In this document: one piece after another, positions 25,357 to 34,394 of the stretch
Layout: each line of letters opens with the position of its first letter
Numbering within the stretch: position 1 is the stretch's first letter
NCBI RefSeq assembly: GCF_001898575.1
Contig: NZ_MKUD01000001.1
Coordinates: 187,557-251,556 of the forward strand
Direction: 5' to 3'
DNA length: 64,000 nt
Origin: Spirosoma sp. 48-14
GTDB lineage: Bacteria; Bacteroidota; Bacteroidia; Cytophagales; Spirosomataceae
The notes under the pieces: generated by a model
The model's database searches: none
Told to the model about the DNA's origin: nothing
The model's input: the letters and a program-made list of their open reading frames with translations, nothing else
Made by a program: the position numbers and the translations under genes

Positions 25357-26667
25357 TTAGTACCGATACATTTCCGATTTGAACGGACCAGCAACCGATA
25401 CGCCAATGTAATCGGCCTGTTCCTGCTCCAGCGGCTCCAGTTTAGCACCAACGTGAGCTAAGTGCAGGGCAGCTACTTTTTCGTCAAGGACTTTCGGTAA
25501 CACGTATACCTTGTTCTCGTACTTGTCTGAGTTGAGCCACAGTTCGATCTGAGCCAGCGTCTGATTCGAGAACGAACACGACATCACGAAGCTAGGGTGA
25601 CCCATCGCACAGCCCAGATTCACCAGACGGCCTTCGGCCAGGACGATCACTTCTTTACCTTCAATCTCGTACATATCAACCTGTGGCTTGATAGCGCTCT
25701 TGCTGTGGCCGTAATTTTCATTCAGCCACGCCATATCGATTTCGTTATCGAAGTGCCCAATGTTACAAACAACAGCCTTATCCTTCATGGCTTTGAAGTG
25801 GCGGCCTTTGATAATGTTGACGTTACCTGTAGCAGTCACAAAAATCTGTGCACGCGTAGCGGCTTCATCCATCGTAACCACTTCATAGCCGTCCATAGCA
25901 GCCTGCAACGCGCAGATTGGGTCGATCTCGGTTACCAGAACCCGGCAGCCAGCCCCGCGCAACGATTCGGCCGAACCTTTGCCTACGTCGCCATAGCCAG
26001 CTACAACAGCCACTTTACCAGCCAGCATCAAATCGGTAGCCCGACGGATAGCGTCTACCAGCGATTCACGACAGCCATATTTGTTATCGAATTTCGACTT
26101 GGTTACTGAGTCATTCACGTTGATTGAAGGCAGATGCAGCGTGCCGTTTTTCATGCGCTCATACAGGCGATGAACCCCCGTCGTTGTTTCTTCCGAAAGG
26201 CCTTTAATGCCCTGAATCAGTTCAGGATACACATCAAACACCATATTAGTCAGGTCACCACCGTCGTCCAGAATCATGTTGAGTGGCTTCCGGTCTTCGC
26301 CGAAGAACAGCGTTTGCTCAATACACCAATTGAACTCTTCTTCGTTCATTCCTTTCCAGGCATAGACCGGAATACCAGCCGCAGCGATAGCGGCTGCCGC
26401 GTGATCCTGGGTCGAGAAAATGTTACAGGACGACCAGGTTACATCAGCACCCAGTTCAACCAGCGTTTCGATCAGAACGGCGGTCTGGATCGTCATGTGC
26501 AGACAGCCAGCAATACGGGCTCCCTGAAGCGGTTTCGTCGGACCATACTCAGCACGAAGGGCCATCAGGCCAGGCATTTCGGCTTCGGCAAGCCGGATTT
26601 CCTTGCGGCCCCACTCGGCCAGCGCAATGTCCTTAACTTTGTAAGGAACGTAAGTTGAAGTTTGCAT
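25357..26667 (-). CDS. ahcY: Adenosylhomocysteinase
   Basis: Splits S-adenosylhomocysteine into adenosine and homocysteine, removing the product that inhibits methyltransferases. 436 residues, full length. Conserved stretches: [57 protein letters not shown] with the catalytic lysine and the Asp-Asn pair, the NAD site [27 protein letters not shown], and the C-terminal KSEMYRY, whose lysine and tyrosine reach the NAD of the neighbouring subunit. Single gene with its own strong terminator. Confidence 0.98.
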   Translation of the reverse strand: MQTSTYVPYKVKDIALAEWGRKEIRLAEAEMPGLMALRAEYGPTKPLQGARIAGCLHMTIQTAVLIETLVELGADVTWSSCNIFSTQDHAAAAIAAAGIPVYAWKGMNEEEFNWCIEQTLFFGEDRKPLNMILDDGGDLTNMVFDVYPELIQGIKGLSEETTTGVHRLYERMKNGTLHLPSINVNDSVTKSKFDNKYGCRESLVDAIRRATDLMLAGKVAVVAGYGDVGKGSAESLRGAGCRVLVTEIDPICALQAAMDGYEVVTMDEAATRAQIFVTATGNVNIIKGRHFKAMKDKAVVCNIGHFDNEIDMAWLNENYGHSKSAIKPQVDMYEIEGKEVIVLAEGRLVNLGCAMGHPSFVMSCSFSNQTLAQIELWLNSDKYENKVYVLPKVLDEKVAALHLAHVGAKLEPLEQEQADYIGVSVAGPFKSEMYRY

Positions 26668-26754
26668 ATAGTTTTACGACCGATATTCGGCCTTATTACG
26701 AAGATACGATTCGATAGACTATTTCTCCGCAGCGTTTGATTTCTTAGTAAAGTG

Positions 26755-26762
26755 CAAAAATA
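26755..26762 (-). promoter_or_regulatory. Candidate -7 element of ahcY
   Basis: On the minus strand this reads TATTTTTG, matching TAnnTTTG, 88 bases before the ahcY start. The -33 element is not evident. No SAH riboswitch structure was recognised in the leader. Confidence 0.3.
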
Positions 26763-26883
26763 AGAAGCGGCTCGCAGAATCCCTATCGCTCCGTAAATAC
26801 TTTAGCAAACAGTTGATTGAATGGCAACTGACTATCTATCAGCATACTCACCTACTAAATCTGAGCAAAACACCGAATGTACG

Positions 26884-27360
26884 ATGGATCTGATTTCTAT
26901 TATACCTTACCGGCCTGAATACCAGCCTGATTTTAAACGGCTTAACCTCGAATGGATTTCACGTTATTTTACGGTTGAAACCCACGACGTAGAGCAGTTA
27001 GACCATCCTGAAATCCATGTACTACCTCAAAACGGCCAGATCTTTCTGGCTCAGGCGGGCAATCAGATTGTTGGCTGTGTGGCCATAATCAATACGAGTA
27101 AACCGGATCAAGGCAATGCGGTATTCGAACTAGCCAAAATGGCTGTTTCACCAACAGTGCAGGGAAAAGGGATTGGTAAAAAACTATGCCAGGCGGCTAT
27201 TGCCTATGCCAGGCAGCTTGGCGTCAAAACCATCTGGCTCGAATCGAACCGGATGCTCACGCCAGCCCTGACCATGTACGCCAGCGTAGGATTTCGTGAA
27301 GTACCCAGTGTGCCAACTCCTTACGCGCGGGCCGATATTCGGATGGAAATGACGTTGTGA
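26884..27360 (+). CDS. GNAT family N-acetyltransferase
   Basis: 158 residues from the ATG at 26884 (MDLISIIPYRPEYQPDF); an in-frame ATG at 26821 would add 21 residues of no visible function. The GNAT acetyl-CoA motif is KMAVSPTVQGKGIGKKLCQAAIAYA, followed by IWLESNRMLTPALTMYASVGF. Substrate unknown. It is convergent with the GH20 gene, with a shared hairpin between them. Confidence 0.9.
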   Translation: MDLISIIPYRPEYQPDFKRLNLEWISRYFTVETHDVEQLDHPEIHVLPQNGQIFLAQAGNQIVGCVAIINTSKPDQGNAVFELAKMAVSPTVQGKGIGKKLCQAAIAYARQLGVKTIWLESNRMLTPALTMYASVGFREVPSVPTPYARADIRMEMTL

Positions 27361-27393
27361 CTCCAGCTCGCCTGCAATTGTAGCGTAAACGAG

Positions 27394-27434
27394 CAAAGGG
27401 CTAGCGCAAGTAATGTAGATGCGCCAGCCCTTTG
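27394..27434. terminator. Bidirectional hairpin between convergent GNAT and GH20 genes
   Basis: 15-base arms 27394-27408 (CAAAGGGCTAGCGCA) and 27420-27434, with one wobble-compatible mismatch and an 11-base loop, between two stop codons. Confidence 0.65.
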
Positions 27435-27452
27435 TAAACTAAATACCACAAC

Positions 27453-29114
27453 CTATTTCTGAGCGGTTTGCCCAGGCCAGACATATTCGAAGCTCTTATT
27501 GATAGGCGCTTCGAAGTAATTGACTTTCAGGTAGTCGAGCCGTTTTTTATGCGCTTCCAGGCGCTGCTTGAAATCGTCGACATTTTTGGCTTCACCAGGC
27601 GTCCAGGCAGTTTCGGCAACGGCCAGCAGACGCGGATACGCCATATACTCCACGTAATGCGTTGTGGGCATATACTCCGACCAGATATTGGCCTGCACAC
27701 CTAACACATGCTTTGCCTGATCGGCCGTCAGGCTATCCGTAACGGAGGGGTTGAAACTATACACTTTTTCGAGTGGCAACAAACCGCCAATGGCTACAGG
27801 TTGCGTTTTGGGATCAGTCTGGTAATAATCCAGATAGCAATACGTAGTTGGGCTCATGATCACATCATGATTTTGCCGGGCAGCTGCGATACCGCCGTTT
27901 ACCCCCCGCCAGCTCATCACGGTAGCATTGGGCGAAAGACCACCTTCCAGGATTTCATCCCAGCCAATAATCCGTCGCCCTTTCGACGTAACAAATTTGT
28001 CGATGCGCCGAATAAAATAGCTTTGTAGTTCGTGTTCATCCTTCAGGCCTTCTTTCTTCATCAACTCCTGACAGAACTTACTCTGCTTCCACTCCGTTTT
28101 GGGGCACTCATCGCCACCAATATGGATGTACTGACTCGGAAACAGATCCATTATTTCGGTCAATACGTTTTCCAGAAAGGTGAACGTCTCCTCACGCGGA
28201 AACAAAACCTGATCATGAACACCCCAGGTACCTGTGACGGGAATAACCCGGTCGGGGTTCGCGCCTAGTTCAGGATACACAGATAGAACAGCTACCGAAT
28301 GACCCGGCATTTCGATTTCAGGAATTACGGTTATGAATCGTTCTTTCGCATACTTCACCACTTCACGTACGTCGTCCTGCGAATAAAAACCACCGTAAGG
28401 CTTATCACTGTATTTTCGGTCGCGGTAATGCCCCACCATGCTACGAGGGCGAATCGATGCGAACCTGGTCAGTTCTGGATACTTTTTGATCTCGATGCGC
28501 CAGCCCTGATCTTCGGTCAGGTGCCAGTGAAACACGTTCATTTTATGCAGGGCCAGCAGATCGATGTATTTTTTAATGAACGACACCGGGTAAAAATGCC
28601 GCCCGACATCGAGCATGGAACCTCGATACCCATACCGAGGCTGATCTTCGACCAGACAGGCAGGCACCGTCCAGGCAACACCTTCTGCTTTGGTTGGACT
28701 AAACACAGCCGCTGGCATCAACTGCATGAGCGATTGAACCCCGTAGAAAAATCCCTGTGGCTGGGCAGCCGAAATCAGAATCTGTTTTGGCGACACAGTG
28801 AGTGTATAGCCTTCGGCACCTAGTACGGCATCTTTTGTCTGAACAAACGCAATTCCAGTTGATGCCTTTCCGGTTATGACAGAGGTTGCTCTCCCGGTCG
28901 ATTTACCCAGCTGATCGGCCAGCATCTGGGCAATCTGACGAACTTCAGGATTTGTTGATTGAATCGAAATCGTTGGTTTGGCGGGCAAGGTATAGCTCCC
29001 ATTCCGTTCCTCCAGCCGAACAGGTTTTGGGATAATGGCATAGGTTGCCTTCTGGGCATAGAGTCCGTGTGTTGCCACAATGACGGCAATCAAACAGAAA
29101 AACAGTTTTTTCAT
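27453..29114 (-). CDS. Beta-N-acetylhexosaminidase (GH20)
   Basis: A secreted 553-residue exo-hexosaminidase with signal peptide (MKKLFFCLIAVIVATHGLYAQ). Residues about 25-155 are the GH20b beta/alpha domain; the catalytic barrel follows from about 160. The family's acid pair is in YIHIGGDECPKTEWK, and FHWHLTEDQGWRIEIKKYPEL is a strong GH20 signature; WRGVNGGIAA and VLGVQANIWSEYM follow. It removes terminal GlcNAc or GalNAc residues from glycans or chitin pieces and may serve recycling of cell-wall or host sugars. Confidence 0.96.
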   Translation of the reverse strand: MKKLFFCLIAVIVATHGLYAQKATYAIIPKPVRLEERNGSYTLPAKPTISIQSTNPEVRQIAQMLADQLGKSTGRATSVITGKASTGIAFVQTKDAVLGAEGYTLTVSPKQILISAAQPQGFFYGVQSLMQLMPAAVFSPTKAEGVAWTVPACLVEDQPRYGYRGSMLDVGRHFYPVSFIKKYIDLLALHKMNVFHWHLTEDQGWRIEIKKYPELTRFASIRPRSMVGHYRDRKYSDKPYGGFYSQDDVREVVKYAKERFITVIPEIEMPGHSVAVLSVYPELGANPDRVIPVTGTWGVHDQVLFPREETFTFLENVLTEIMDLFPSQYIHIGGDECPKTEWKQSKFCQELMKKEGLKDEHELQSYFIRRIDKFVTSKGRRIIGWDEILEGGLSPNATVMSWRGVNGGIAAARQNHDVIMSPTTYCYLDYYQTDPKTQPVAIGGLLPLEKVYSFNPSVTDSLTADQAKHVLGVQANIWSEYMPTTHYVEYMAYPRLLAVAETAWTPGEAKNVDDFKQRLEAHKKRLDYLKVNYFEAPINKSFEYVWPGQTAQK

Positions 29115-29180
29115 AGGCAGAAAAGTAAGGATTATCGCACAAAGGTACGCGAGGTTTTGGGAGATGCGGCACTTAAATCT

Positions 29181-29332
29181 GCCATCGCCCTAAAGGATAG
29201 CGTTCGTGGAGGCAGGTTCTTAAACCTGCCCTTCATGCGGTTTCTCAAAACCGAACGATTCGTACAACTTGGTTTTGAGAAACCTCGTCAGGGCAGATTC
29301 TCAAATCTGCCCCCACTCCAACGGGCGATGGC
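29181..29332. repeat. Nested palindromic element with dispersed hairpin copy 2
   Basis: Outer arms GCCATCGCCC (29181-29190) and GGGCGATGGC (29323-29332) are perfect complements. Inside lie three stems in a row: GGCAGGTT-CTTA-AACCTGCC (29211-29230), GGTTTCTCAAAACC (29239-29252) with 29271-29284, and GGGCAGATT-CTCA-AATCTGCCC (29291-29312). The middle one repeats the hairpin at 21248-21298. The gap between the GH20 and SGNH genes (255 bases) is almost filled by this element and holds no gene. Confidence 0.82.
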
Positions 29333-29369
29333 GTAAAGCCAGCTTACGGTCTGAACGGCAGTAAAAAGC

Positions 29370-30008
29370 TTATTTCAAATACGGTTTAAGCACTTTTTGC
29401 CATCGTTCGTAGCCTGCCGGAAGCATATGTAGACTATCGGATCGAAACAGTTCGGGAACAGGCTGTCCATTTTTCAACAGCATGACCGGACGAATATCGA
29501 CAAACTGGGTATTTCGTTGTTTCGCCAGGTACGCCTGAATCAACCGATTGGCATTATCCATTTCCGAAAAATACTTCCGACGCGACGGACTAGGCTTTAT
29601 TGAGATAAACGTAAACGTCGTATTAGGCAATTTCCTGCGAACGTGCTCGAACAGCGTAACCAGACGTTCGTATACTTCCTGCCCCGTTTTTCCGGCAGCA
29701 ACATCGTTTTCGCCTGCATACAACACGACCTGCTTTGGCTTGTAGGGCACGATGACACGATCGGCGTAATGGATCACATCGCTCAGTTGCGAGCCACCAA
29801 AACCACGCTGTAAAACAGGTTTATTCGGAAAGTAATTACCGAGATTTTCCCATAATCGGATTGACGAGCTTCCTGTAAAAACGATTGGGTTTCGGGGTGG
29901 CGGAATCGTTTTATCAGCCTGTTCAAACGCCCGAATCTCCGATTCAAACGCGTGTTCCTGCGCAAACAGGCATAGAGAAAAAAGAAGCAACAATAAGATA
30001 CGTAGCAT
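29370..30008 (-). CDS. Secreted SGNH/GDSL hydrolase
   Basis: About 212 residues from the ATG at 30008, with signal peptide (MLRILLLLLFSLCLFAQ). All four SGNH blocks are seen: block I VFTGSSSIRLW with the nucleophile serine, block II GFGGSQLSDV, block III YAGENDVAAG and block V SDSLHMLPAGYERW with the Asp-His pair. It is an esterase or lipase and could deacetylate glycans, in keeping with the hexosaminidase upstream on the same strand. Confidence 0.9.
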   Translation of the reverse strand: MLRILLLLLFSLCLFAQEHAFESEIRAFEQADKTIPPPRNPIVFTGSSSIRLWENLGNYFPNKPVLQRGFGGSQLSDVIHYADRVIVPYKPKQVVLYAGENDVAAGKTGQEVYERLVTLFEHVRRKLPNTTFTFISIKPSPSRRKYFSEMDNANRLIQAYLAKQRNTQFVDIRPVMLLKNGQPVPELFRSDSLHMLPAGYERWQKVLKPYLK

Positions 30009-30065
30009 TAGTTTTAGCAAGTGTTTTCACTAAAAGCTACAGCTAAGGCCAAACTCATCTCCCAC

Positions 30066-32807
30066 TCAGAAAGAAATACGCCCCCCGGCATCAAAAAGTA
30101 ATGTACCGTTTTCTACTAAGCGCTTCGCCTGAACTACTTGGCTCACCGTTACATGATGAGTTGCTGAAATCGTAACGTCGTCATAGCGACCGGGCACACA
30201 GTTACAATTCCAGGTACTGCCACTCGTCCAGCTACCATCGTGTACGCTGGTAATAACACCATACACAGTCCTACTGGCTGATGCCGAACACCCTAATGCC
30301 GTACCCGTCACAGAATATACGCCGGAGGTTGTTAGTACAATGGAGGCAGTCGTGGCACTGGTCGACCAAAGATAGGTGGTAGCGCCCGAAGCCGTGAGTG
30401 TGGTCGATTGCCCACCTGTAATGGTCAGGCTGGGGTTGGCCGTGACCGTCAGGCTAGGGATTGGATTCACAGCAAGGGTAACGCTGGTTGTTGGGCTGTT
30501 CGCACCATCCGTGGCGGTTACGGTAACCGTGTATACAGTTGGGCTATTAACCGTCGGAGTTGTAAAAGAAGGGGTACTTCCTGTGGCCGTTAGCCCGGCT
30601 GGCTGACTGCTCCAGGTATAAGAAGAAGGTGTAAAGTTAGCGGCTGTCGCTGTCAGGCTAAACAGACTTCCCGAACACACAGCGACCGGATTGGTTGGGC
30701 TGATCCGCACAATGGCCGGGCCTGCCACCTTGCGTACCCGCTGGTTATCGGTGTCAGCAATGTACAGATTATCGTTGTTATCAATGGCCACATTCAATGG
30801 ATTAGCCAAACTCGCAGCAGTAGCAAGCCCTCCATCGCCACTAAAGCCATAAAACTCGTTACCAGCTACGGTTGTAATGACTCCATTAGCCGATACTTTA
30901 CGAACACGATTATTCTGTGTATCCGCAATATAGAGATTACCATGCGTATCAATGATTACATCGCCGGGATTAGCCAGATTAGCCGCCGTAGCGGGTCCGT
31001 TGTCACCGCCAAACCCAAACGTACCATTACCCGCTACGGTTGTAATACTGCCAGCGGGCGTAACCTTACGAATTCGATGATTGCCCTGATCGGCAATGTA
31101 CAGATTCCCACTTCCATCTACTGCCACACCAGCCGGATAGTTTAGCTTAGCGCCCGTAGCCGATCCGCCATCGCCACTATACCCAGCCGTTCCGGTACCG
31201 GCTACGGTCGTAATACTACCCGCCGCTGTTACTTTACGAACGCGATTATTCTGTGAATCAGCGACATACAGATTACCGCTCCCATCCACAACGACACCAG
31301 CCGGAAAGTTCAGCGCAGCCGCCGTAGCTACTCCCCCATCGCCACTAAACGAGGCTGAACCATTACCTGCTACAGTCGTGATACTGCCCGCCGGTGTTAC
31401 TTTACGCACTCGGTTATTCCCCTGATCAGCAATATACAGGTTACCACTGCCATCAATAGCCACGCCAGCCGCATTAGCCAGGCTGGCCGCTGTTGCCGGT
31501 CCTCCATCGCCACTAAAGCCATAAGTACCATTTCCGGCTACGGTTGTAATGGTGCCAGACGTTGCGAGCTTTCGAATGCGCTGATTCTGCTGGTCAGCAA
31601 TATATACATTGCCAAGCCCATCGACGGCCAGACCAAAGGGATTAGACAAACTGGCCGATGTGGCCGCTCCGCCATCACCACCATAGTTGATCGTTCCATT
31701 ACCGGCTACCGTTGAGATGGTGCCCCCCGTCAATACTTTTCGGAGTCGGTTATTCTGCGAATCAGCAATATATACATTCCCGCTCCCATCGACCACTACC
31801 CCTCCGGGCGAATACAAACTTGATGCCGTAGCGACCCCTCCATCCCCATTGTATCCAGCCGTGCCATCGCCTGCTATTGTACTGATAATTCCAGCAGACG
31901 TTACCATACGAACCCGGTGGTTACTGGCATCGGCAATGTAGATAGTTCCACTCCCATCCACCGTTACGCCAAATGGATTGTTCAAATTTGCCGTAATAGC
32001 CGCACCCCCATCCCCCCCAAAACCTGCCACGCCGTTTCCAGCAACAGTCGTAATACTGCCAGCCGGTGTAACTTTACGAATCCGATTATTTTGTGAGTCA
32101 GCGATGTATAGGTTTCCGCCCCCATCAATAGCTATTTCAGTTGGGCTGTTTAGCTTAGCAGCGGTTGCCGCCCCTCCATCGCCCCCAAAGCCCGCTGTTG
32201 CACTTCCTGCTACGGTTGTGATTGTACCCGACAAATCCACCTTTCGGATACGATGGTTCTGCTGATCAGCGATGTACAGGTTACCCGTTCCATCCAGAGC
32301 AACACCCGTTGGATTGGCTAAACTGGCGGCCGTAGCGGCTGCCCCATCGCCACTATACCCAGCCGTTCCGGTACCCGCTACAGTCGTGATACTACCCGCC
32401 GGTGTTACTTTACGAACGCGATTATTCTGCGAATCAGCGATATACAGATTACCATTTCCATCAATAGCTACGCCAGTTGGATTCGCTAAGCTGGCGGCTG
32501 TCGCCTGTCCTCCATCGCCCCCGGAACCATAGCTGCCATTTCCTGCCACCGTTGTAATGCTGCCCGCTGGCGTGATCTTACGAATCCGATGATTCCCCTG
32601 ATCAGCAATGTACAGATTCCCGCTTCCATCCATGACTACACTGAATGGATTCGATAGGTTAGCCCCCGTCGCCAGACCGCCATCACCTTTTAGAGAAGAG
32701 CCCGCTACGGTCGTAATGACCTGAGCCTTGAGTTGCGTATGCGCTGTTGCGAAAAGAGCGCTTATCGTTAGTATTCGGACAAAGTAGTTAAGGAGAGGAC
32801 CTTTCAT
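30066..32807 (-). CDS. Secreted NHL-repeat beta-propeller protein with Ig-like tail
   Basis: About 913 residues from the ATG at 32807 (MKGPLLNYFVRILTISALFA signal peptide). Twelve tandem units of about 56 residues follow, each of the form GDGG.AT.A.L..P.GVAIDG, GNLYIAD..NNRVRKV and TPAGSITTVAGNG: NHL repeats, enough for two six-bladed propellers. After about residue 690 come an Ig/PKD-like domain (ISPTNPVAVCSGSLFSLTA), a second one (SLTITGGQSTTLTASGATTY), and a terminal module with GSWTSGSTWNCNCVPGRYDD. I do not see a standard sorting-domain motif at the end. It is likely surface or secreted and binding; ligand unknown. Confidence 0.88.
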   Translation of the reverse strand: MKGPLLNYFVRILTISALFATAHTQLKAQVITTVAGSSLKGDGGLATGANLSNPFSVVMDGSGNLYIADQGNHRIRKITPAGSITTVAGNGSYGSGGDGGQATAASLANPTGVAIDGNGNLYIADSQNNRVRKVTPAGSITTVAGTGTAGYSGDGAAATAASLANPTGVALDGTGNLYIADQQNHRIRKVDLSGTITTVAGSATAGFGGDGGAATAAKLNSPTEIAIDGGGNLYIADSQNNRIRKVTPAGSITTVAGNGVAGFGGDGGAAITANLNNPFGVTVDGSGTIYIADASNHRVRMVTSAGIISTIAGDGTAGYNGDGGVATASSLYSPGGVVVDGSGNVYIADSQNNRLRKVLTGGTISTVAGNGTINYGGDGGAATSASLSNPFGLAVDGLGNVYIADQQNQRIRKLATSGTITTVAGNGTYGFSGDGGPATAASLANAAGVAIDGSGNLYIADQGNNRVRKVTPAGSITTVAGNGSASFSGDGGVATAAALNFPAGVVVDGSGNLYVADSQNNRVRKVTAAGSITTVAGTGTAGYSGDGGSATGAKLNYPAGVAVDGSGNLYIADQGNHRIRKVTPAGSITTVAGNGTFGFGGDNGPATAANLANPGDVIIDTHGNLYIADTQNNRVRKVSANGVITTVAGNEFYGFSGDGGLATAASLANPLNVAIDNNDNLYIADTDNQRVRKVAGPAIVRISPTNPVAVCSGSLFSLTATAANFTPSSYTWSSQPAGLTATGSTPSFTTPTVNSPTVYTVTVTATDGANSPTTSVTLAVNPIPSLTVTANPSLTITGGQSTTLTASGATTYLWSTSATTASIVLTTSGVYSVTGTALGCSASASRTVYGVITSVHDGSWTSGSTWNCNCVPGRYDDVTISATHHVTVSQVVQAKRLVENGTLLFDAGGRISF
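30720..32687 (-). repeat. Twelve-fold 168-bp coding repeat
   Basis: The NHL units of the gene are also similar at the DNA level, with runs such as GCAATGTACAGATT and CCATCGCCACTAAA recurring at about 168-base spacing. Copies 2, 3, 8, 9 and 10 look closest. Such a tract can expand or shrink by recombination and is a likely assembly risk. Confidence 0.8.
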
Positions 32808-32987
32808 GGCGAAAAAGGATTGAGGCAGCGAGCCGTATCTAGTCGACACACCCGTACAACCCCTGTCACCATCAAAATTTATACCTAACTATCAATTAGT
32901 TAGCATTAATCGATTCTATGGCCTCTCTCACTCGTAAGTGCAGTTTCAGCACCCCCTGTATTTATGAAAAGTAACTGCAACCCACCG

Positions 32988-34304
32988 CTAAATAAATGGA
33001 ATGACCGACTCCAGGCTCATGCCCCTCGAACCTTTCACCAATATGTGCGTATCAGTCATGGGATGGTCCATCAACCAGTTGTGCAGTGAAAACTTATCAG
33101 GGAAATAGAAGGCTTTGGGTAGATACGATAGCGCATATTTTATGTCTTTACCCGCCAGAATTACCCGATCAAACTTTCCTTCAGCAATCAATTTGCCCAA
33201 CGATGCGTGTTCCGCTTCGCTCTCGTTACCCAGTTCGTACATATCGCCTAAAATCACGGCTTTATGAGCCGCAGGCATAGCCGCAAACTGACGAATGGCA
33301 GCCGCCATCGAACTGGGATTTGCATTATAGGCGTCGAGCAGGATTGTATTTGTTCCTTTCGTAACTACCTGCGAGCGGTTATTCGTTGGGTTATAATCGG
33401 CAATGGCTCGGTTCGCGTCTTCGGAGGTTACGCCAAAATAATCGCCGATGGCCAGAGCCGCTAACATATTCTCAAAGTTATAACGACCGGGCAAATGCGT
33501 CATAACCTCCTGCCCGTCAGCATCCCGGTAAATAACAACGGGGGATTCCTGGAGCAACTCCACGGGTTCGCCCGGATAAAAGATAGCTTCGGCAAAGGTT
33601 GTTTCGGGGCGGTGTGTTTTGAGCCGCTCACGGTAGAGTGCCGTCAATATGGTATCACGCGAGTTGATAAATACCGTCCGACCCTGTTGGGCCAGGTAAT
33701 CATACAGTTCACCTTTCCCTTTTTTCACCCCTTCGAAACCGCCAAACCCTTCCAGATGGGCTTTACCCACGTTGGTAATCAGGCCGTGCGTCGGTTGGGC
33801 AATGGAACAAAGCAGTTCAATCTCTTCCTGGTGATTGGCGCCCATCTCTACCACGGCCATTTCGTATTGGTCGTTAATAGCCAGTAAGGTTAGCGGTACG
33901 CCAATGTGGTTATTAAGATTACCCACCGTGGCATACGTCCGGTATTTTTTCGACAAAACCCCAGCAATCAGTTCTTTAGTAGTCGTTTTCCCATTCGATC
34001 CCGTCAGGCCGATCACTGGAAACGTAAACGTTTGCCGATGGTGCCGAGCTAAATCCTGCAAAGCCGTCAATGCATCGGCAACGAGCAGACACGAACCGGC
34101 CAGCGATTCACGAGCGGCTACATCAGCATCATCGACCAGGGCATAGCGAGCCCCGGACGCCAACGCCTGCTCGACAAACTGATTTCCATCGAATTTGTCT
34201 CCTTTCAGCGCCACAAACAAACAACCGGGCGTAATTCGACGCGTATCCGTGGAAACACCGGTACATTCCAAAAATTTCTGATAGAGTTGTTCTGTGGACA
34301 CCAT
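32988..34304 (-). CDS. murF: UDP-N-acetylmuramoyl-tripeptide--D-alanyl-D-alanine ligase
   Basis: Adds D-Ala-D-Ala to the peptidoglycan precursor in the cytoplasm. About 438 residues from the ATG at 34304 (MVSTEQLYQKFLECTGVSTDTR); the frame runs 28 codons further upstream without a family match. Mur ligase domains in order: N-terminal uridine-binding region with GCLFVALKGDKFDGN, central ATPase with the P-loop GLTGSNGKTTTKELI and NHIGVPLTLL, and C-terminal domain with LDAYNANPSSM and LVKGSRGMSLE. Divergent from the VCBS-repeat gene with a 90-base gap. Confidence 0.97.
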   Translation of the reverse strand: MVSTEQLYQKFLECTGVSTDTRRITPGCLFVALKGDKFDGNQFVEQALASGARYALVDDADVAARESLAGSCLLVADALTALQDLARHHRQTFTFPVIGLTGSNGKTTTKELIAGVLSKKYRTYATVGNLNNHIGVPLTLLAINDQYEMAVVEMGANHQEEIELLCSIAQPTHGLITNVGKAHLEGFGGFEGVKKGKGELYDYLAQQGRTVFINSRDTILTALYRERLKTHRPETTFAEAIFYPGEPVELLQESPVVIYRDADGQEVMTHLPGRYNFENMLAALAIGDYFGVTSEDANRAIADYNPTNNRSQVVTKGTNTILLDAYNANPSSMAAAIRQFAAMPAAHKAVILGDMYELGNESEAEHASLGKLIAEGKFDRVILAGKDIKYALSYLPKAFYFPDKFSLHNWLMDHPMTDTHILVKGSRGMSLESVIPFI

Positions 34305-34394
34305 GCCGATAGACTTAAATAGATGCTTCGTTCGTTGTTTTCGTGAATTGGCTGGTATATGGAACGCAGCCGGTTTGCAAAGGCCCAAAATTAG

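Noticed and set aside
26668..26883. Possible SAH riboswitch in the ahcY leader
   Set aside because: No characteristic SAH-riboswitch helices or conserved core could be seen; only a -7-like element is present.
30720..32687. Regular repeats considered as a CRISPR array
   Set aside because: The period is 168 bases, the whole unit is coding and conserved, and there are no spacer-like unique segments.
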